In this document: positions 8,991-16,991 of the stretch, piece after piece | Numbering within the stretch: the first letter of the stretch is position 1 | Layout: each line of letters opens with the position of its first letter | Assembly (NCBI RefSeq): GCF_003337435.1 | Contig: NZ_QPJS01000001.1 | Location: forward strand, 859,900-923,899 | Direction of reading: 5' to 3' | Source of the DNA: Schleiferia thermophila | Lineage (GTDB): Bacteria; Bacteroidota; Bacteroidia; Flavobacteriales; Schleiferiaceae | DNA: 64,000 nt | Notes under the pieces: model-generated | Seen by the model: the letters and a program-made list of their open reading frames with translations, nothing else | Told to the model about the DNA's origin: nothing | Databases searched by the model: none | Made by a program: the position numbers and the translations under genes

Positions 8991-9953
8991 ATGAAAAACA
9001 CTTATACCGATTCCGGCGCTAAGGACACGCGTTCTGGTTTCGGAGCCGGGCTACTGGAGCTCGGCCGGAGAAACGACCGGGTTGTAGCACTCTGTGCCGA
9101 TCTGACCGGATCGTTGAAAATGGACGGATTTAAAAAGGCATTTCCCGAAAGGTTTTTTCAGGTAGGCATTGCCGAAGCCAATATGATGGGAATAGCCGCC
9201 GGACTGACGATCGGAGGTTTTATTCCTTTTACAGGCACATTTGCCAATTTTTCGACCGGAAGAGTATACGATCAGATTCGGCAATCGATCGCCTATTCAC
9301 ATAAAAACGTTAAGATCTGTGCATCACATGCCGGCCTTACTTTGGGCGAAGACGGAGCGACTCATCAGATACTGGAAGACATTGGTCTGATGCGCATGCT
9401 ACCGGGCATGGTGGTGATCAATCCGTGCGACTACAATCAGACCAAAGCAGCCACATTGGCTATTGCAGAACATTATGGGCCTGTGTATCTGCGGTTCGGA
9501 AGACCAAAATGGCCTAACTTCACCCCTGAAGACCAAACGTTTGAAATCGGTAAGGCTATCACTTTGGTAGAGGGTAAGGATGTGAGCATCTTCGCCACGG
9601 GACACATGGTGTGGATGGCCTTACAGGCTCAAAAGCTGCTTGCTGACAGAGGTATTGAAGCTGAAATCATTAACATACACACCATAAAACCCATAGACCG
9701 CGAGGCGATATTGAATTCAGTGGCCAAAACCGGATGTGCTGTTACAGCTGAAGAACACAACCGATACGGTGGTTTGGGAGATGCAGTCGCTCAAGTGATT
9801 CTTACAGCTCATCCGGTACCACAGGAATATGTGGCCGTAAACGACTCATTTGGCGAAAGCGGAAAGCCAGAAGAATTGCTAGCCAAATACGGACTTACAC
9901 CTGAAAATATCGCAGCTGCGGCCGTACGTGTAATGGAGAGAAAAAAACACTAA
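8991..9953 (+). CDS. Transketolase, C-terminal subunit
   Basis: A 320-aa protein with the pyrimidine-binding and C-terminal domains of transketolase. The catalytic glutamate that activates thiamine diphosphate is in the motif [17 protein letters not shown]. The pyrimidine domain continues to about residue 170 ([18 protein letters not shown]), and the C-terminal Rossmann-like domain follows ([29 protein letters not shown]). It works only as a complex with the N-terminal subunit encoded 11 bases downstream, moving two-carbon units in the non-oxidative pentose phosphate pathway. The order C-half then N-half is the reverse of the order within full-length transketolase. Confidence 0.93.
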   Translation: MKNTYTDSGAKDTRSGFGAGLLELGRRNDRVVALCADLTGSLKMDGFKKAFPERFFQVGIAEANMMGIAAGLTIGGFIPFTGTFANFSTGRVYDQIRQSIAYSHKNVKICASHAGLTLGEDGATHQILEDIGLMRMLPGMVVINPCDYNQTKAATLAIAEHYGPVYLRFGRPKWPNFTPEDQTFEIGKAITLVEGKDVSIFATGHMVWMALQAQKLLADRGIEAEIINIHTIKPIDREAILNSVAKTGCAVTAEEHNRYGGLGDAVAQVILTAHPVPQEYVAVNDSFGESGKPEELLAKYGLTPENIAAAAVRVMERKKH

Positions 9954-9964
9954 ATCCCAAGGAA

Positions 9965-10822
9965 GTGAGCATTACAAAAGACATTAAGGAATTGGAAGCA
10001 TGGCTGCCTCAGGTGCGCCGTGATATCGTGAGGATGGTTCACGCTGTACAAAGTGGCCATCCGGGTGGTAGTTTGGGCTGTACGGAGTTTTTCGTCGCGC
10101 TGTTTCAATACATTATGGACCACGATCCGAAAAAATTTACCATGGACGGACGCGATCAGGACATCTTTTTCCTGAGCAATGGCCACATCACACCGGTGTA
10201 CTATTCTGTATTGGCCAGGAGTGGTTTCTTTCCAATAGAGGAATTGAGGACTTTCCGAAGGATCAATTCGCGTTTGCAGGGCCATCCGGCTACACATGAA
10301 GGCTTACCGGGCATCCGGGTGGCTACCGGATCACTCGGACAGGGGCTCAGCGTAGCTTTAGGTGCTGCTTTGGCTAAAAAGCTGAATGGTGATTTACATA
10401 CCGTGTTTACCCTTCAAGGCGATGGTGAGCTCCAGGAGGGACAGATCTGGGAAGCAGCCATGTTTGCTGCCCATCACAAAGTGGACAACATCCTAGTGAC
10501 CATAGACCGGAACAATCGCCAAATCGACGGTGACGTGTCGGACGTAATGGATCTCGGAGACCTGAAAGCCAAGTTTGAAGCCTTTGGCTGGCTGGTGGCA
10601 GAATGCGAAAATGGAAACAACCTGATCGAAATAGCCGATGCACTGCTCCTGGCCAAAAGCCTGACCAGAAACGAAAAACCCGTAGTACTCATCATGCACA
10701 CTGAAATGGGACATGGAGTGGATTTTATGATGGGCAGTCACGAGTGGCATGGCATAGCCCCCAACGATGAACAGCTTCAAAGAGCCCTCGAACAAAACCC
10801 GGAAACTTTGGGTGATTATTAA
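9965..10822 (+). CDS. Transketolase, N-terminal subunit
   Basis: A 285-aa thiamine-diphosphate-binding half of a split transketolase. Visible motifs are the substrate-site segment VQSGHPGGSLGCTE, GSLGQGLSVALGAALA, and the ThDP motif starting GDGELQEGQIWEA and ending in DRNN. The start is GTG at 9965, preceded by a good AAGGAA Shine-Dalgarno sequence that ends a few bases before it. No other start lies in the 11-base gap after the upstream subunit. The two genes form one operon. Confidence 0.93.
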   Translation: MSITKDIKELEAWLPQVRRDIVRMVHAVQSGHPGGSLGCTEFFVALFQYIMDHDPKKFTMDGRDQDIFFLSNGHITPVYYSVLARSGFFPIEELRTFRRINSRLQGHPATHEGLPGIRVATGSLGQGLSVALGAALAKKLNGDLHTVFTLQGDGELQEGQIWEAAMFAAHHKVDNILVTIDRNNRQIDGDVSDVMDLGDLKAKFEAFGWLVAECENGNNLIEIADALLLAKSLTRNEKPVVLIMHTEMGHGVDFMMGSHEWHGIAPNDEQLQRALEQNPETLGDY

Positions 10823-10841
10823 GTTATAACATCTGCTGTAA

Positions 10842-11540
10842 ATGCGAGCTTCCGGATATAAGACTGTATTTTTTGACCTTGATCACACGCTGTGGGATTT
10901 TAAAACCAATAGTCAAAAAGTGCTCAAAGAGCTGTTTACAGAAACAGGCTTATATCGAAAGGGGCTTGACTTTCAGGAGTTTTACCAGGTCTACAATCAG
11001 ATAAATGACCAGAAGTGGACCCTATACCGACAGGGTAGGATCGATAAATTTAGGCTTCGAAAAGAGCGTTTTGTCGATACTCTGCTGCATTTCAGCATTG
11101 ATGAAAGACAGCTGGGCGAGTATTTCGAAAGCCAGTATGTGGAGCGATCACCCCTGCAAACGGCCCTGATGCCTGGTGCTTTGGAGGTACTCGATTACCT
11201 GTTTGAAAAATATCAGTTGGCCATCATTACCAATGGTTTTGCCTCGGTACAGATGACGAAGCTAAAATCCACCGGACTGGAAAAATATTTTACAACGGTC
11301 ATCACCAGTGAAATGGCAGGTGCCAACAAACCGGAGGCAAAGATCTTTGTAGCAGCATTGAAACAAACGGCTACCAAAAGACCGGAGGCCGTAATGATAG
11401 GGGATCACATCGATGCCGATGTGGTCGGGGCAAAAAATGCAGGCATTGATCAGATCTGGTACAATCAGGAGGAAATCGTATCCGATTGTAAACCGACTTA
11501 TCAGATCAGGGAACTAACCGAGATTATTGAATTGCTTTGA
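10842..11540 (+). CDS. yjjG: YjjG-family noncanonical pyrimidine nucleotidase (HAD)
   Basis: A 232-aa HAD-superfamily phosphatase. Motif I is FFDLDHTLWDF (nucleophile Asp and acid/base Asp), motif II is the Thr in IITNGF, motif III is the Lys in ANKPEAKIF, and motif IV is MIGDHIDADVVGAKNAG. The opening FDLDHTLWDF followed by an alpha-helical cap fits YjjG, which removes phosphate from non-canonical pyrimidine nucleotides in the cytosol. It lies 19 bases after the transketolase gene and overlaps the next gene, so it belongs to the same transcript. Confidence 0.88.
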   Translation: MRASGYKTVFFDLDHTLWDFKTNSQKVLKELFTETGLYRKGLDFQEFYQVYNQINDQKWTLYRQGRIDKFRLRKERFVDTLLHFSIDERQLGEYFESQYVERSPLQTALMPGALEVLDYLFEKYQLAIITNGFASVQMTKLKSTGLEKYFTTVITSEMAGANKPEAKIFVAALKQTATKRPEAVMIGDHIDADVVGAKNAGIDQIWYNQEEIVSDCKPTYQIRELTEIIELL

Positions 11541-12901
11541 AGTCTGAAGCCGTAAGGGATCACTACCGGGAAAACTTTCGTTTGGCCTGGCCAGTGATGA
11601 TTGGCCAGCTTGGACAAATCACCGTATCCGTAGCTGATAATGTAATGGTAGGTCAGTTGGGGACCGAACCTCTGGCTGCTGCATCCCTGGTCAACGGATT
11701 ATTTACCGTCGTACTTGTTTTTGGGATAGGAGTAGCATACGGTTTGACTCCTTTGGTAGCCAATGCCCGCGGTGCAGGAAAGAAGCATCTTTTACCAGGA
11801 CTGCTGAATGCTTCGCTGTGGGTAAACCTTTTTACTGGTGCAGCTTTGTTTTTGATCCTTCTGATGCTGAATCCGGCTTTGAACCACATGCGGCAGAATC
11901 CCCAGGTTGTGGAGCTGGCTGCACCTTACCTGAGCATCACCGGACTGTCGGTAATTCCGATACTGGGATTTTTTGCGTTCAAACAATTTGCAGAAGGATT
12001 AGGTCATACCCGCCAGGCTATGCAAATCACCATTGCCGTCAATGTGTTGAATATTGTACTGAACTATTTATTGATTTTTGGCAAGTTTGGTTTTCCTGCA
12101 CTGGGTTTAAATGGTGCGGGCTATGCAACTCTCATCTCCAGGCTGGTCATGTGGGCCGCTATGGCTGCATTTGTCCTGCACAGCAGGCTGTTCAAAGGCA
12201 TAGACTTTACCTTTTCGCTGCCGGGAGTTCAACGGCGTACTTCCTATGAAATTCTCAGTATAGGAGTGCCTTCAGGTTTTCAGTATATTTTTGAGGTGAG
12301 CGCATTTGCTGCCGCATCTGTACTGGCGGGTATGATCAGTCCGGCCAGTCAGGCAGCGCATCAGATCGCCATCAATCTGGCTTCTATTTCGTATATGGCG
12401 GCCACCGGTTTGGCCGCAGCATCTACCATACGCGTAGGCCATTTGTTGGGCATGCGCGACAGTTTCAACCTCCATCTGGCAGTCCGAACCATTCTGGTCA
12501 TGACGGTCACCTGGATGACGTTTGCCGGTTTGGTATTTCTTTTCGGAAGGCATTTCTTCCCGACTCTATACAGCAGCGATCCGGAGGTGCTTCAGATAGC
12601 CAGATCTCTTTTGATCGTGGCGGTTTTTTTTCAAATATCCGATGGGGTACAGGCCGTAGGACTGGGTGTGATGAGAGGGCTGAAGGATGTAAAAATTCCC
12701 ACATTGATCACTTTTGTTTCGTACTGGATTTTTGCTATGCCCGGCAGTTGGATTTTTGGTGTGAGGTTGGGTGGGGGAGTGGTAGTGATCTGGTACTTTC
12801 TCGCCATTGGGCTTACCGTATCGGCTGCTTTGCTCCTATGGCGCTATCGGGTTGTGATTACGCGGCTCCATACCGTTCATAACGAAAACCAGACACTCTA
12901 A
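11537..12901 (+). CDS. MATE-family multidrug/Na+ efflux transporter
   Basis: A 454-aa inner-membrane exporter with about 12 hydrophobic segments and the internal twofold pattern of MATE proteins. The conserved start of helix 1 (WPVMIGQLGQITVSVADNVMVGQLGTEPLAAASL) is typical of the NorM branch, as are VMRGLKDVKIP and FKQFAEGLGHTRQAM. The start is TTG at 11537, inside a TTGA overlap with the stop of the nucleotidase gene, so translation is probably coupled. The substrate is unknown. Confidence 0.9.
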   Translation: MKSEAVRDHYRENFRLAWPVMIGQLGQITVSVADNVMVGQLGTEPLAAASLVNGLFTVVLVFGIGVAYGLTPLVANARGAGKKHLLPGLLNASLWVNLFTGAALFLILLMLNPALNHMRQNPQVVELAAPYLSITGLSVIPILGFFAFKQFAEGLGHTRQAMQITIAVNVLNIVLNYLLIFGKFGFPALGLNGAGYATLISRLVMWAAMAAFVLHSRLFKGIDFTFSLPGVQRRTSYEILSIGVPSGFQYIFEVSAFAAASVLAGMISPASQAAHQIAINLASISYMAATGLAAASTIRVGHLLGMRDSFNLHLAVRTILVMTVTWMTFAGLVFLFGRHFFPTLYSSDPEVLQIARSLLIVAVFFQISDGVQAVGLGVMRGLKDVKIPTLITFVSYWIFAMPGSWIFGVRLGGGVVVIWYFLAIGLTVSAALLLWRYRVVITRLHTVHNENQTL

Positions 12902-12923
12902 AATTTAGGTACGAACTTTTCAC

Positions 12924-12962
12924 TATATTTGTACAGGCAAACAAAATGGGGGGTTTTGTTTG
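12924..12962 (+). other. Promoter box followed by a strong hairpin; possible small RNA start
   Basis: TATATTTG at 12924-12931 matches TAnnTTTG. Starting at the expected initiation point, 12938-12962 forms a perfect 9-bp stem (CAAACAAAA against TTTTGTTTG) with a G-rich loop. With the terminator at 12982-13003 this could give a transcript of about 70-75 nt. It could also simply be a 3' structure of the MATE operon. Confidence 0.35.
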
Positions 12963-12981
12963 TGTTTTCATGTGTTTTGTG

Positions 12982-13003
12982 TAGGGCGCTGTGAAGCGCC
13001 CTA
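12982..13003 (+). terminator. Rho-independent terminator
   Basis: A perfect 9-bp stem, TAGGGCGCT, loop GTGA, AGCGCCCTA, followed by TTCCTTT. It separates the MATE operon, or a short RNA from 12938, from the B12 locus. Confidence 0.7.
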
Positions 13004-13109
13004 TTCCTTTACAGAGCTTACCCGGCCTATCCTATGAATTACGGGCCGTAGCCTTTTTAGCTACGAAACATGGCTGCAAACTGACCTCCGACGGAGCCGG
13101 TGCGCAATA

Positions 13110-13142
13110 TTGTATCCACATTGGTTTTTCTGATTACCTTTG
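13110..13142 (+). promoter_or_regulatory. Candidate promoter of the btuB-btuG operon
   Basis: TTG at 13110-13112 and TACCTTTG at 13135-13142, with a 22-base spacer, fit the Bacteroidota -33/-7 promoter. Transcription would begin right before the riboswitch. The stretch from 13011 to 13109 holds only a small hairpin (CGTAGC, loop, GCTACG) and no gene. Confidence 0.55.
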
Positions 13143-13146
13143 CAGC

Positions 13147-13312
13147 GTCTGCAGGTGGCTGTAAAAAGCCTTAATAGGGAATGCGGTGCAAATCCGCAAC
13201 TGTACCCGCAGCTGTGAGCTTCAACAAAAAGGTCTGACATCAGAAGCCACTGTTCTGCCAGCAGAATGGGAAGGCAGTCCGACCGAAGCAAGTCAGAAGA
13301 CCTGCCGCAGAC
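13147..13312 (+). ncRNA. Cobalamin (B12) riboswitch
   Basis: The conserved core is present in order: ATAGGGAA, GCGGTGCAAATCCGCAACTG, CCCGCAGCTGTGA, the B12-box GCCACTG (13246-13252), GGGAAGGC, and GAAGCAAGTCAGAAGACCTGCC. P1 closes by pairing GTCTGC-AGGT (13147-13156) with ACCT-GCCGCAGAC (13300-13312). A downstream hairpin (TGTCTCT against AGGGACA) and the AGGA just before the btuB ATG form a plausible expression platform acting on translation. High adenosylcobalamin should repress the btuB-btuG operon. Confidence 0.95.
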
Positions 13313-13357
13313 AGTAAATCAACCGCTTGTCTCTCGGGAATAAGGGACAGCCAGGAT

Positions 13358-15244
13358 ATGAAGAAACACATATTTACGACAACCCTGATATTGCAGGGAT
13401 TTATTTGTTTTGGGCAATCGTCCTTGTTGCCTGAAGTGGTCGTTACGGCATCCAAAGCGCATTTCAGTGCTATTGAGCCGATAGAGTACACATGGGACAG
13501 TTTGGCAGCCAGGCACAAGGACCAATTTTCCCTGGCCGAAATATTGAGATTGTACTTACCCGCTCATGTCAGATTGTACGGTCCGGGATTGATCAGTACC
13601 ATCAGGGTCAGGGGTCAGAGCTCTGAACATTTTAAAGTGGTCTGGAACGGACTATCGCTCAACAATGCTGCTCTTGGACTTTTTGACTTTTCCGGTGTTC
13701 CAGCCTTACTTTTTGACCATTTACAAATGTATCACGGGAATTTGGCCGGCTTTTACGGGTCAGGCTCGGGCAGTGGTGCCTTGGTGCTCAACGACTTGCC
13801 GGTAAAAAAAGGATTTTCCGTGAATGCACTTCAAGCGGCAGGTTCCTTTGGGTATCGTCAGAGAATTGCATCTTTGGAGTCTTCCGCGGGCAGGTGGTCC
13901 TTGAAAGTGGTCAATCAACTTCAATACGCGGACAACAATTACCCTTTCAAAAATTTATCCAATCAGCTTCAGCCGCTTGCTAACGGGGGATATATTCATC
14001 ACAATGTTACAGCCGGCGCAATTTACCGGCTCTCGGATAAATCGGCCGTCAACATATCGTCCTGGTTTCAAAATTCGGCCATCAGCATTCCTCCCTCCAG
14101 AGTAGAATCGCGTTTCAATACTTCCCGGCAGTGGAATAGGAACCAGAGAAGTGTAATCAACTACACCTTTACCGGCACAAAACTGAGGCTCGCAGCCGGT
14201 GGCGGGGCTATTGCTGAGCAGATAGTGTATCATCATGACCTGCTAGGACTGAAGGACACCAGCGAAGTCAACGGATGGCAATTCTTCGCAAGGGGTGCTT
14301 TTTCAGCTGGAAAAAGGTCTAATGTTACCTATAATGCTGAGCATCACCGATATCAGGCACCCTCTGCCAATAGACTTCCTGAAGTGGGAACGCATATCAG
14401 TCTTTTGAACGCCGGCTATGAATACCAGCTCACCGATGCGCTGCAGCTCAGTGCTACGCTGCGCAACGAATGGCAGGATGGCAGGGCTTCTCCGCTAATC
14501 GCACGATTGGCCGGGCGCTACAGCGTGGCTAATTGGAGCATCCAAGCTACTGGAGGCAATCACTTTCGCTGGCCCACTTTGAATGAAAGGTATTGGGTAC
14601 CGGGAGGAAATCCCAACATCTTGCCGGAATCAGGTTACACTGCTGATGTAATGATTTCCTATGCCTCGAAAAAACATCGGACGGAAGGAAAAATTTTCCT
14701 GACGCCTTTCGTGCAATCTTTAGAAAACCAAATCATCTGGCAGCCTCAGGGCAGTCTCTGGTCTCCGGTTAATCTGAGAAAAACATTGGCAGGTGGAGCG
14801 GAAACACGCGTAGAAGGCAGCGTACAGCTCTTCTCAAATACATTGGCTCACTTAATAGTTGCCTATACATACTGCCGAAATGTGATCCAGGGGTCAGATG
14901 CAGCAGCCGGCAAATTGGCCATTTACACCCCGCAGCACATCGGAAATGCACATCTAGGCGTAAAGACACAAGTGTGGCATGCAGGTGTACAAATGGTGTA
15001 TCAATCTTCCCAACACACGCTCTCCGACAATCACCCATCCGGAATCTTGCCCGGATTTACAGTGTTGAACTTATTAGTTTCCAGATTTGTGTCCCTTCAG
15101 AAATTCACCCTCAGACTCAGCGGTGAAGTGCGCAATCTGGCAAATACGGAGTATGCGTACATACCGCACAGGCCTATGCCTGGCCGCGAATTTAGATTTA
15201 CCCTGAACCTTCAGTTTACTAACCCTAAATACACCAAATCATGA
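13358..15244 (+). CDS. btuB: TonB-dependent cobalamin receptor, BtuB-like
   Basis: A 628-aa outer-membrane receptor. It has a signal peptide (about residues 1-19, ending CFGQ), a TonB box (PEVVVTAS), a plug domain (ISTIRVRGQSSEHFKVVWNGLSLNN, LVLNDLPVKKG) and a C-terminal barrel ending in a strand with terminal aromatics (REFRFTLNLQF). Length is close to E. coli BtuB (about 610). The cobalamin riboswitch directly upstream and the BtuG-like gene overlapping downstream identify the substrate as B12 or another corrinoid. Confidence 0.93.
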   Translation: MKKHIFTTTLILQGFICFGQSSLLPEVVVTASKAHFSAIEPIEYTWDSLAARHKDQFSLAEILRLYLPAHVRLYGPGLISTIRVRGQSSEHFKVVWNGLSLNNAALGLFDFSGVPALLFDHLQMYHGNLAGFYGSGSGSGALVLNDLPVKKGFSVNALQAAGSFGYRQRIASLESSAGRWSLKVVNQLQYADNNYPFKNLSNQLQPLANGGYIHHNVTAGAIYRLSDKSAVNISSWFQNSAISIPPSRVESRFNTSRQWNRNQRSVINYTFTGTKLRLAAGGGAIAEQIVYHHDLLGLKDTSEVNGWQFFARGAFSAGKRSNVTYNAEHHRYQAPSANRLPEVGTHISLLNAGYEYQLTDALQLSATLRNEWQDGRASPLIARLAGRYSVANWSIQATGGNHFRWPTLNERYWVPGGNPNILPESGYTADVMISYASKKHRTEGKIFLTPFVQSLENQIIWQPQGSLWSPVNLRKTLAGGAETRVEGSVQLFSNTLAHLIVAYTYCRNVIQGSDAAAGKLAIYTPQHIGNAHLGVKTQVWHAGVQMVYQSSQHTLSDNHPSGILPGFTVLNLLVSRFVSLQKFTLRLSGEVRNLANTEYAYIPHRPMPGREFRFTLNLQFTNPKYTKS

Positions 15245-16305
15245 AGAAAACGCGACTATTACTCCTGGCTGGAATCGTAGCCATTGCCTGTTCGAAAAAA
15301 GAAGACGACATCCAACTGCCCGACAAACTCTATCAACCAGGCGTGTTGGTTGTAAATGAGGGGCCGTTTGGCACCGGTACAGGTACGCTCGACTTCTACG
15401 ATCCGCAGAGCAAACAGGTAGAGCACGACATTTATCAAAAAGTCAACAACTTGCCCATCGGCAATATTTTCCAATCTGCGTATTTTGACTTATCGTACGG
15501 ATATCTGGTAGCTAACAATTCGGGTGCAGTGCGCATCGTAGATGCCAACAACATGAAACTTTTTCGTTCCCTGGAAGACATGGCCTCACCGCGGTATGCC
15601 ATGAGAACGGGCAGTTCTACAGTTGCATTTTCCGATTGGGCTTCCGGCAAGGTTTTCTTTTATCAGACGCAAATCTTTGAGAAAGTGGGAGAAGTGCTTA
15701 GTGGCAGCGGCCCGGAGAAGATGTACTTTCACTCTCAGGGCAATAAGCTCTATGTGCTGAATTCCGGTGGATTTTCGACAGACTCCACAGTGAGCGTGAT
15801 TAATGCAAGTACCTATCAGCTGGTGAAGAAGATTCAGGTACCCTACAACCCCAACTCCTATGCACTGGACAAAAACGGCAAGCTATGGGTGCTGTGCGGT
15901 GGAAGGAAAGACTGGACCAATCCTGCCAACAGCACGCCCGGGGCCCTGGTGAGAATAGACCTGAATACAGATGAAGTAGAGGCAGTTCTCAACTTTGACA
16001 ATCCCGACCAGTTTCCTTCGAATTTGTGCATCAATAAGGAAAAGGATGTCCTGTATTTTGTAGACGACAAGTATTTTGGTGGAGTATTCCGCATGTCTAT
16101 TACATCAGCGACACTGCCTACCACTCCGGTAATCGAGCGGACAGCCTATGCCCTCGATATTGACCCTATAAGAGGTGACCTATATCTGGGCGATGCCGGC
16201 AACTTCAACCAGGCCGGAAAAATCATCCGCTATGCAGTACCCACACTTACTCCGGTCGATTCGTTTACTGCAGGTGTGATTCCGGGTAACTTCTTCTTCA
16301 GATAA
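15241..16305 (+). CDS. btuG: BtuG-like surface lipoprotein (beta-propeller, DUF5074 type)
   Basis: A 354-aa predicted lipoprotein with signal peptide MKKTRLLLLAGIVAIAC and Cys17 as lipidation site, although the lipobox AIAC is not perfect. The rest is a YncE/DUF5074-like beta-propeller with repeated blades (VLVVNEGPFGTGTGTLDFYD, LYVLNSGGFSTDSTVSVIN, LWVLCGGRKDW) and a conserved tail TAGVIPGNFFFR. In Bacteroides, BtuG binds B12 outside the cell and passes it to BtuB. Here the gene overlaps btuB by four bases (ATGA), so the two are translated together under riboswitch control. Confidence 0.88.
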   Translation: MKKTRLLLLAGIVAIACSKKEDDIQLPDKLYQPGVLVVNEGPFGTGTGTLDFYDPQSKQVEHDIYQKVNNLPIGNIFQSAYFDLSYGYLVANNSGAVRIVDANNMKLFRSLEDMASPRYAMRTGSSTVAFSDWASGKVFFYQTQIFEKVGEVLSGSGPEKMYFHSQGNKLYVLNSGGFSTDSTVSVINASTYQLVKKIQVPYNPNSYALDKNGKLWVLCGGRKDWTNPANSTPGALVRIDLNTDEVEAVLNFDNPDQFPSNLCINKEKDVLYFVDDKYFGGVFRMSITSATLPTTPVIERTAYALDIDPIRGDLYLGDAGNFNQAGKIIRYAVPTLTPVDSFTAGVIPGNFFFR

Positions 16306-16308
16306 CTC

Positions 16309-16340
16309 AGGGACCAAGGGACTACCTCCCGGTGGTCCCT
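16309..16340 (+). terminator. Terminator of the btuB-btuG operon
   Basis: An 8-bp perfect outer stem (AGGGACCA against TGGTCCCT) with an inner GGGA/TCCC pairing lies four bases after the btuG stop. No long T-run follows. Confidence 0.6.
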
Positions 16341-16501
16341 CACCTGTAGCGCATTGCATGACAAACGGCATATTTTTAATCAACATTCCGAAACATGCCC
16401 TGTGACGGATAGCCTGGATGAATTCAAGGGCTAATCCGATTCAGGGGCATTAATAATTTTTTTAATTCTGCATTAACTTATCGGCAGTACTTTCAATTCT
16501 G

Positions 16502-16509
16502 TACTTTTG
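16502..16509 (+). promoter_or_regulatory. Candidate -7 box upstream of the dab operon
   Basis: TACTTTTG matches TAnnTTTG and lies 16 bases before the ATG at 16526. The AT-rich stretch from 16341 holds no gene. Confidence 0.45.
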
Positions 16510-16525
16510 CATGAGATTTTGATAC

Positions 16526-16930
16526 ATGTTGATAGCAAAATACTTTCTTTTTCTCATTTTAAATGCCTATCAACTGATTCTGCCGGGTTTCGGAGGTCTG
16601 GAATCTTCAAGTCAGGCCCCGAATCAAATTTTTATCAATAAAGTTCAACTATTTGAAAGAGCCCAGGTTACTTCTCCTGTGGCAGTAAACCCAACTACTT
16701 ATCCGGAGTATATCTTCTATATTGCTGAATCATCTGAAAAAGAGTCTGAAGAAGAAGGCATTCACCAAACTGATCACACAACTTTTTTAAGCAGGAAGAT
16801 ATCTTTCCTTCTAAAAAATCGAAAAACAAGCACGTATCAAAAGTTTTCATCAAAGTCCCTTTTTCATTTAAATACTTCACTTTGCATCCTTTTTGGCACT
16901 TTGAAACTGGATTCGCTCTCTGCTGTTTGA
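16526..16930 (+). CDS. Small secreted or membrane-anchored protein of unknown function, upstream of dabA
   Basis: A 134-aa protein not recognised. The first 20 residues are hydrophobic (signal peptide or anchor: LIAKYFLFLILNAYQLILPG). The middle is acidic and Glu-rich (ESSEKESEEEG), and the C-terminal third is basic with a second hydrophobic stretch (SLFHLNTSLCILFGTLKL). It has its own promoter-like box and is followed after 61 bases by dabA on the same strand, so it may be the first gene of the carbon-accumulation operon. Being a real gene rests on the promoter, position and absence of any better frame. Confidence 0.5.
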   Translation: MLIAKYFLFLILNAYQLILPGFGGLESSSQAPNQIFINKVQLFERAQVTSPVAVNPTTYPEYIFYIAESSEKESEEEGIHQTDHTTFLSRKISFLLKNRKTSTYQKFSSKSLFHLNTSLCILFGTLKLDSLSAV

Positions 16931-16991
16931 ATTTTCAGCTGTAAAGTGCCTTTTACTCTTTCTTCTTATACGTAAAAATACCTGAAATTTT

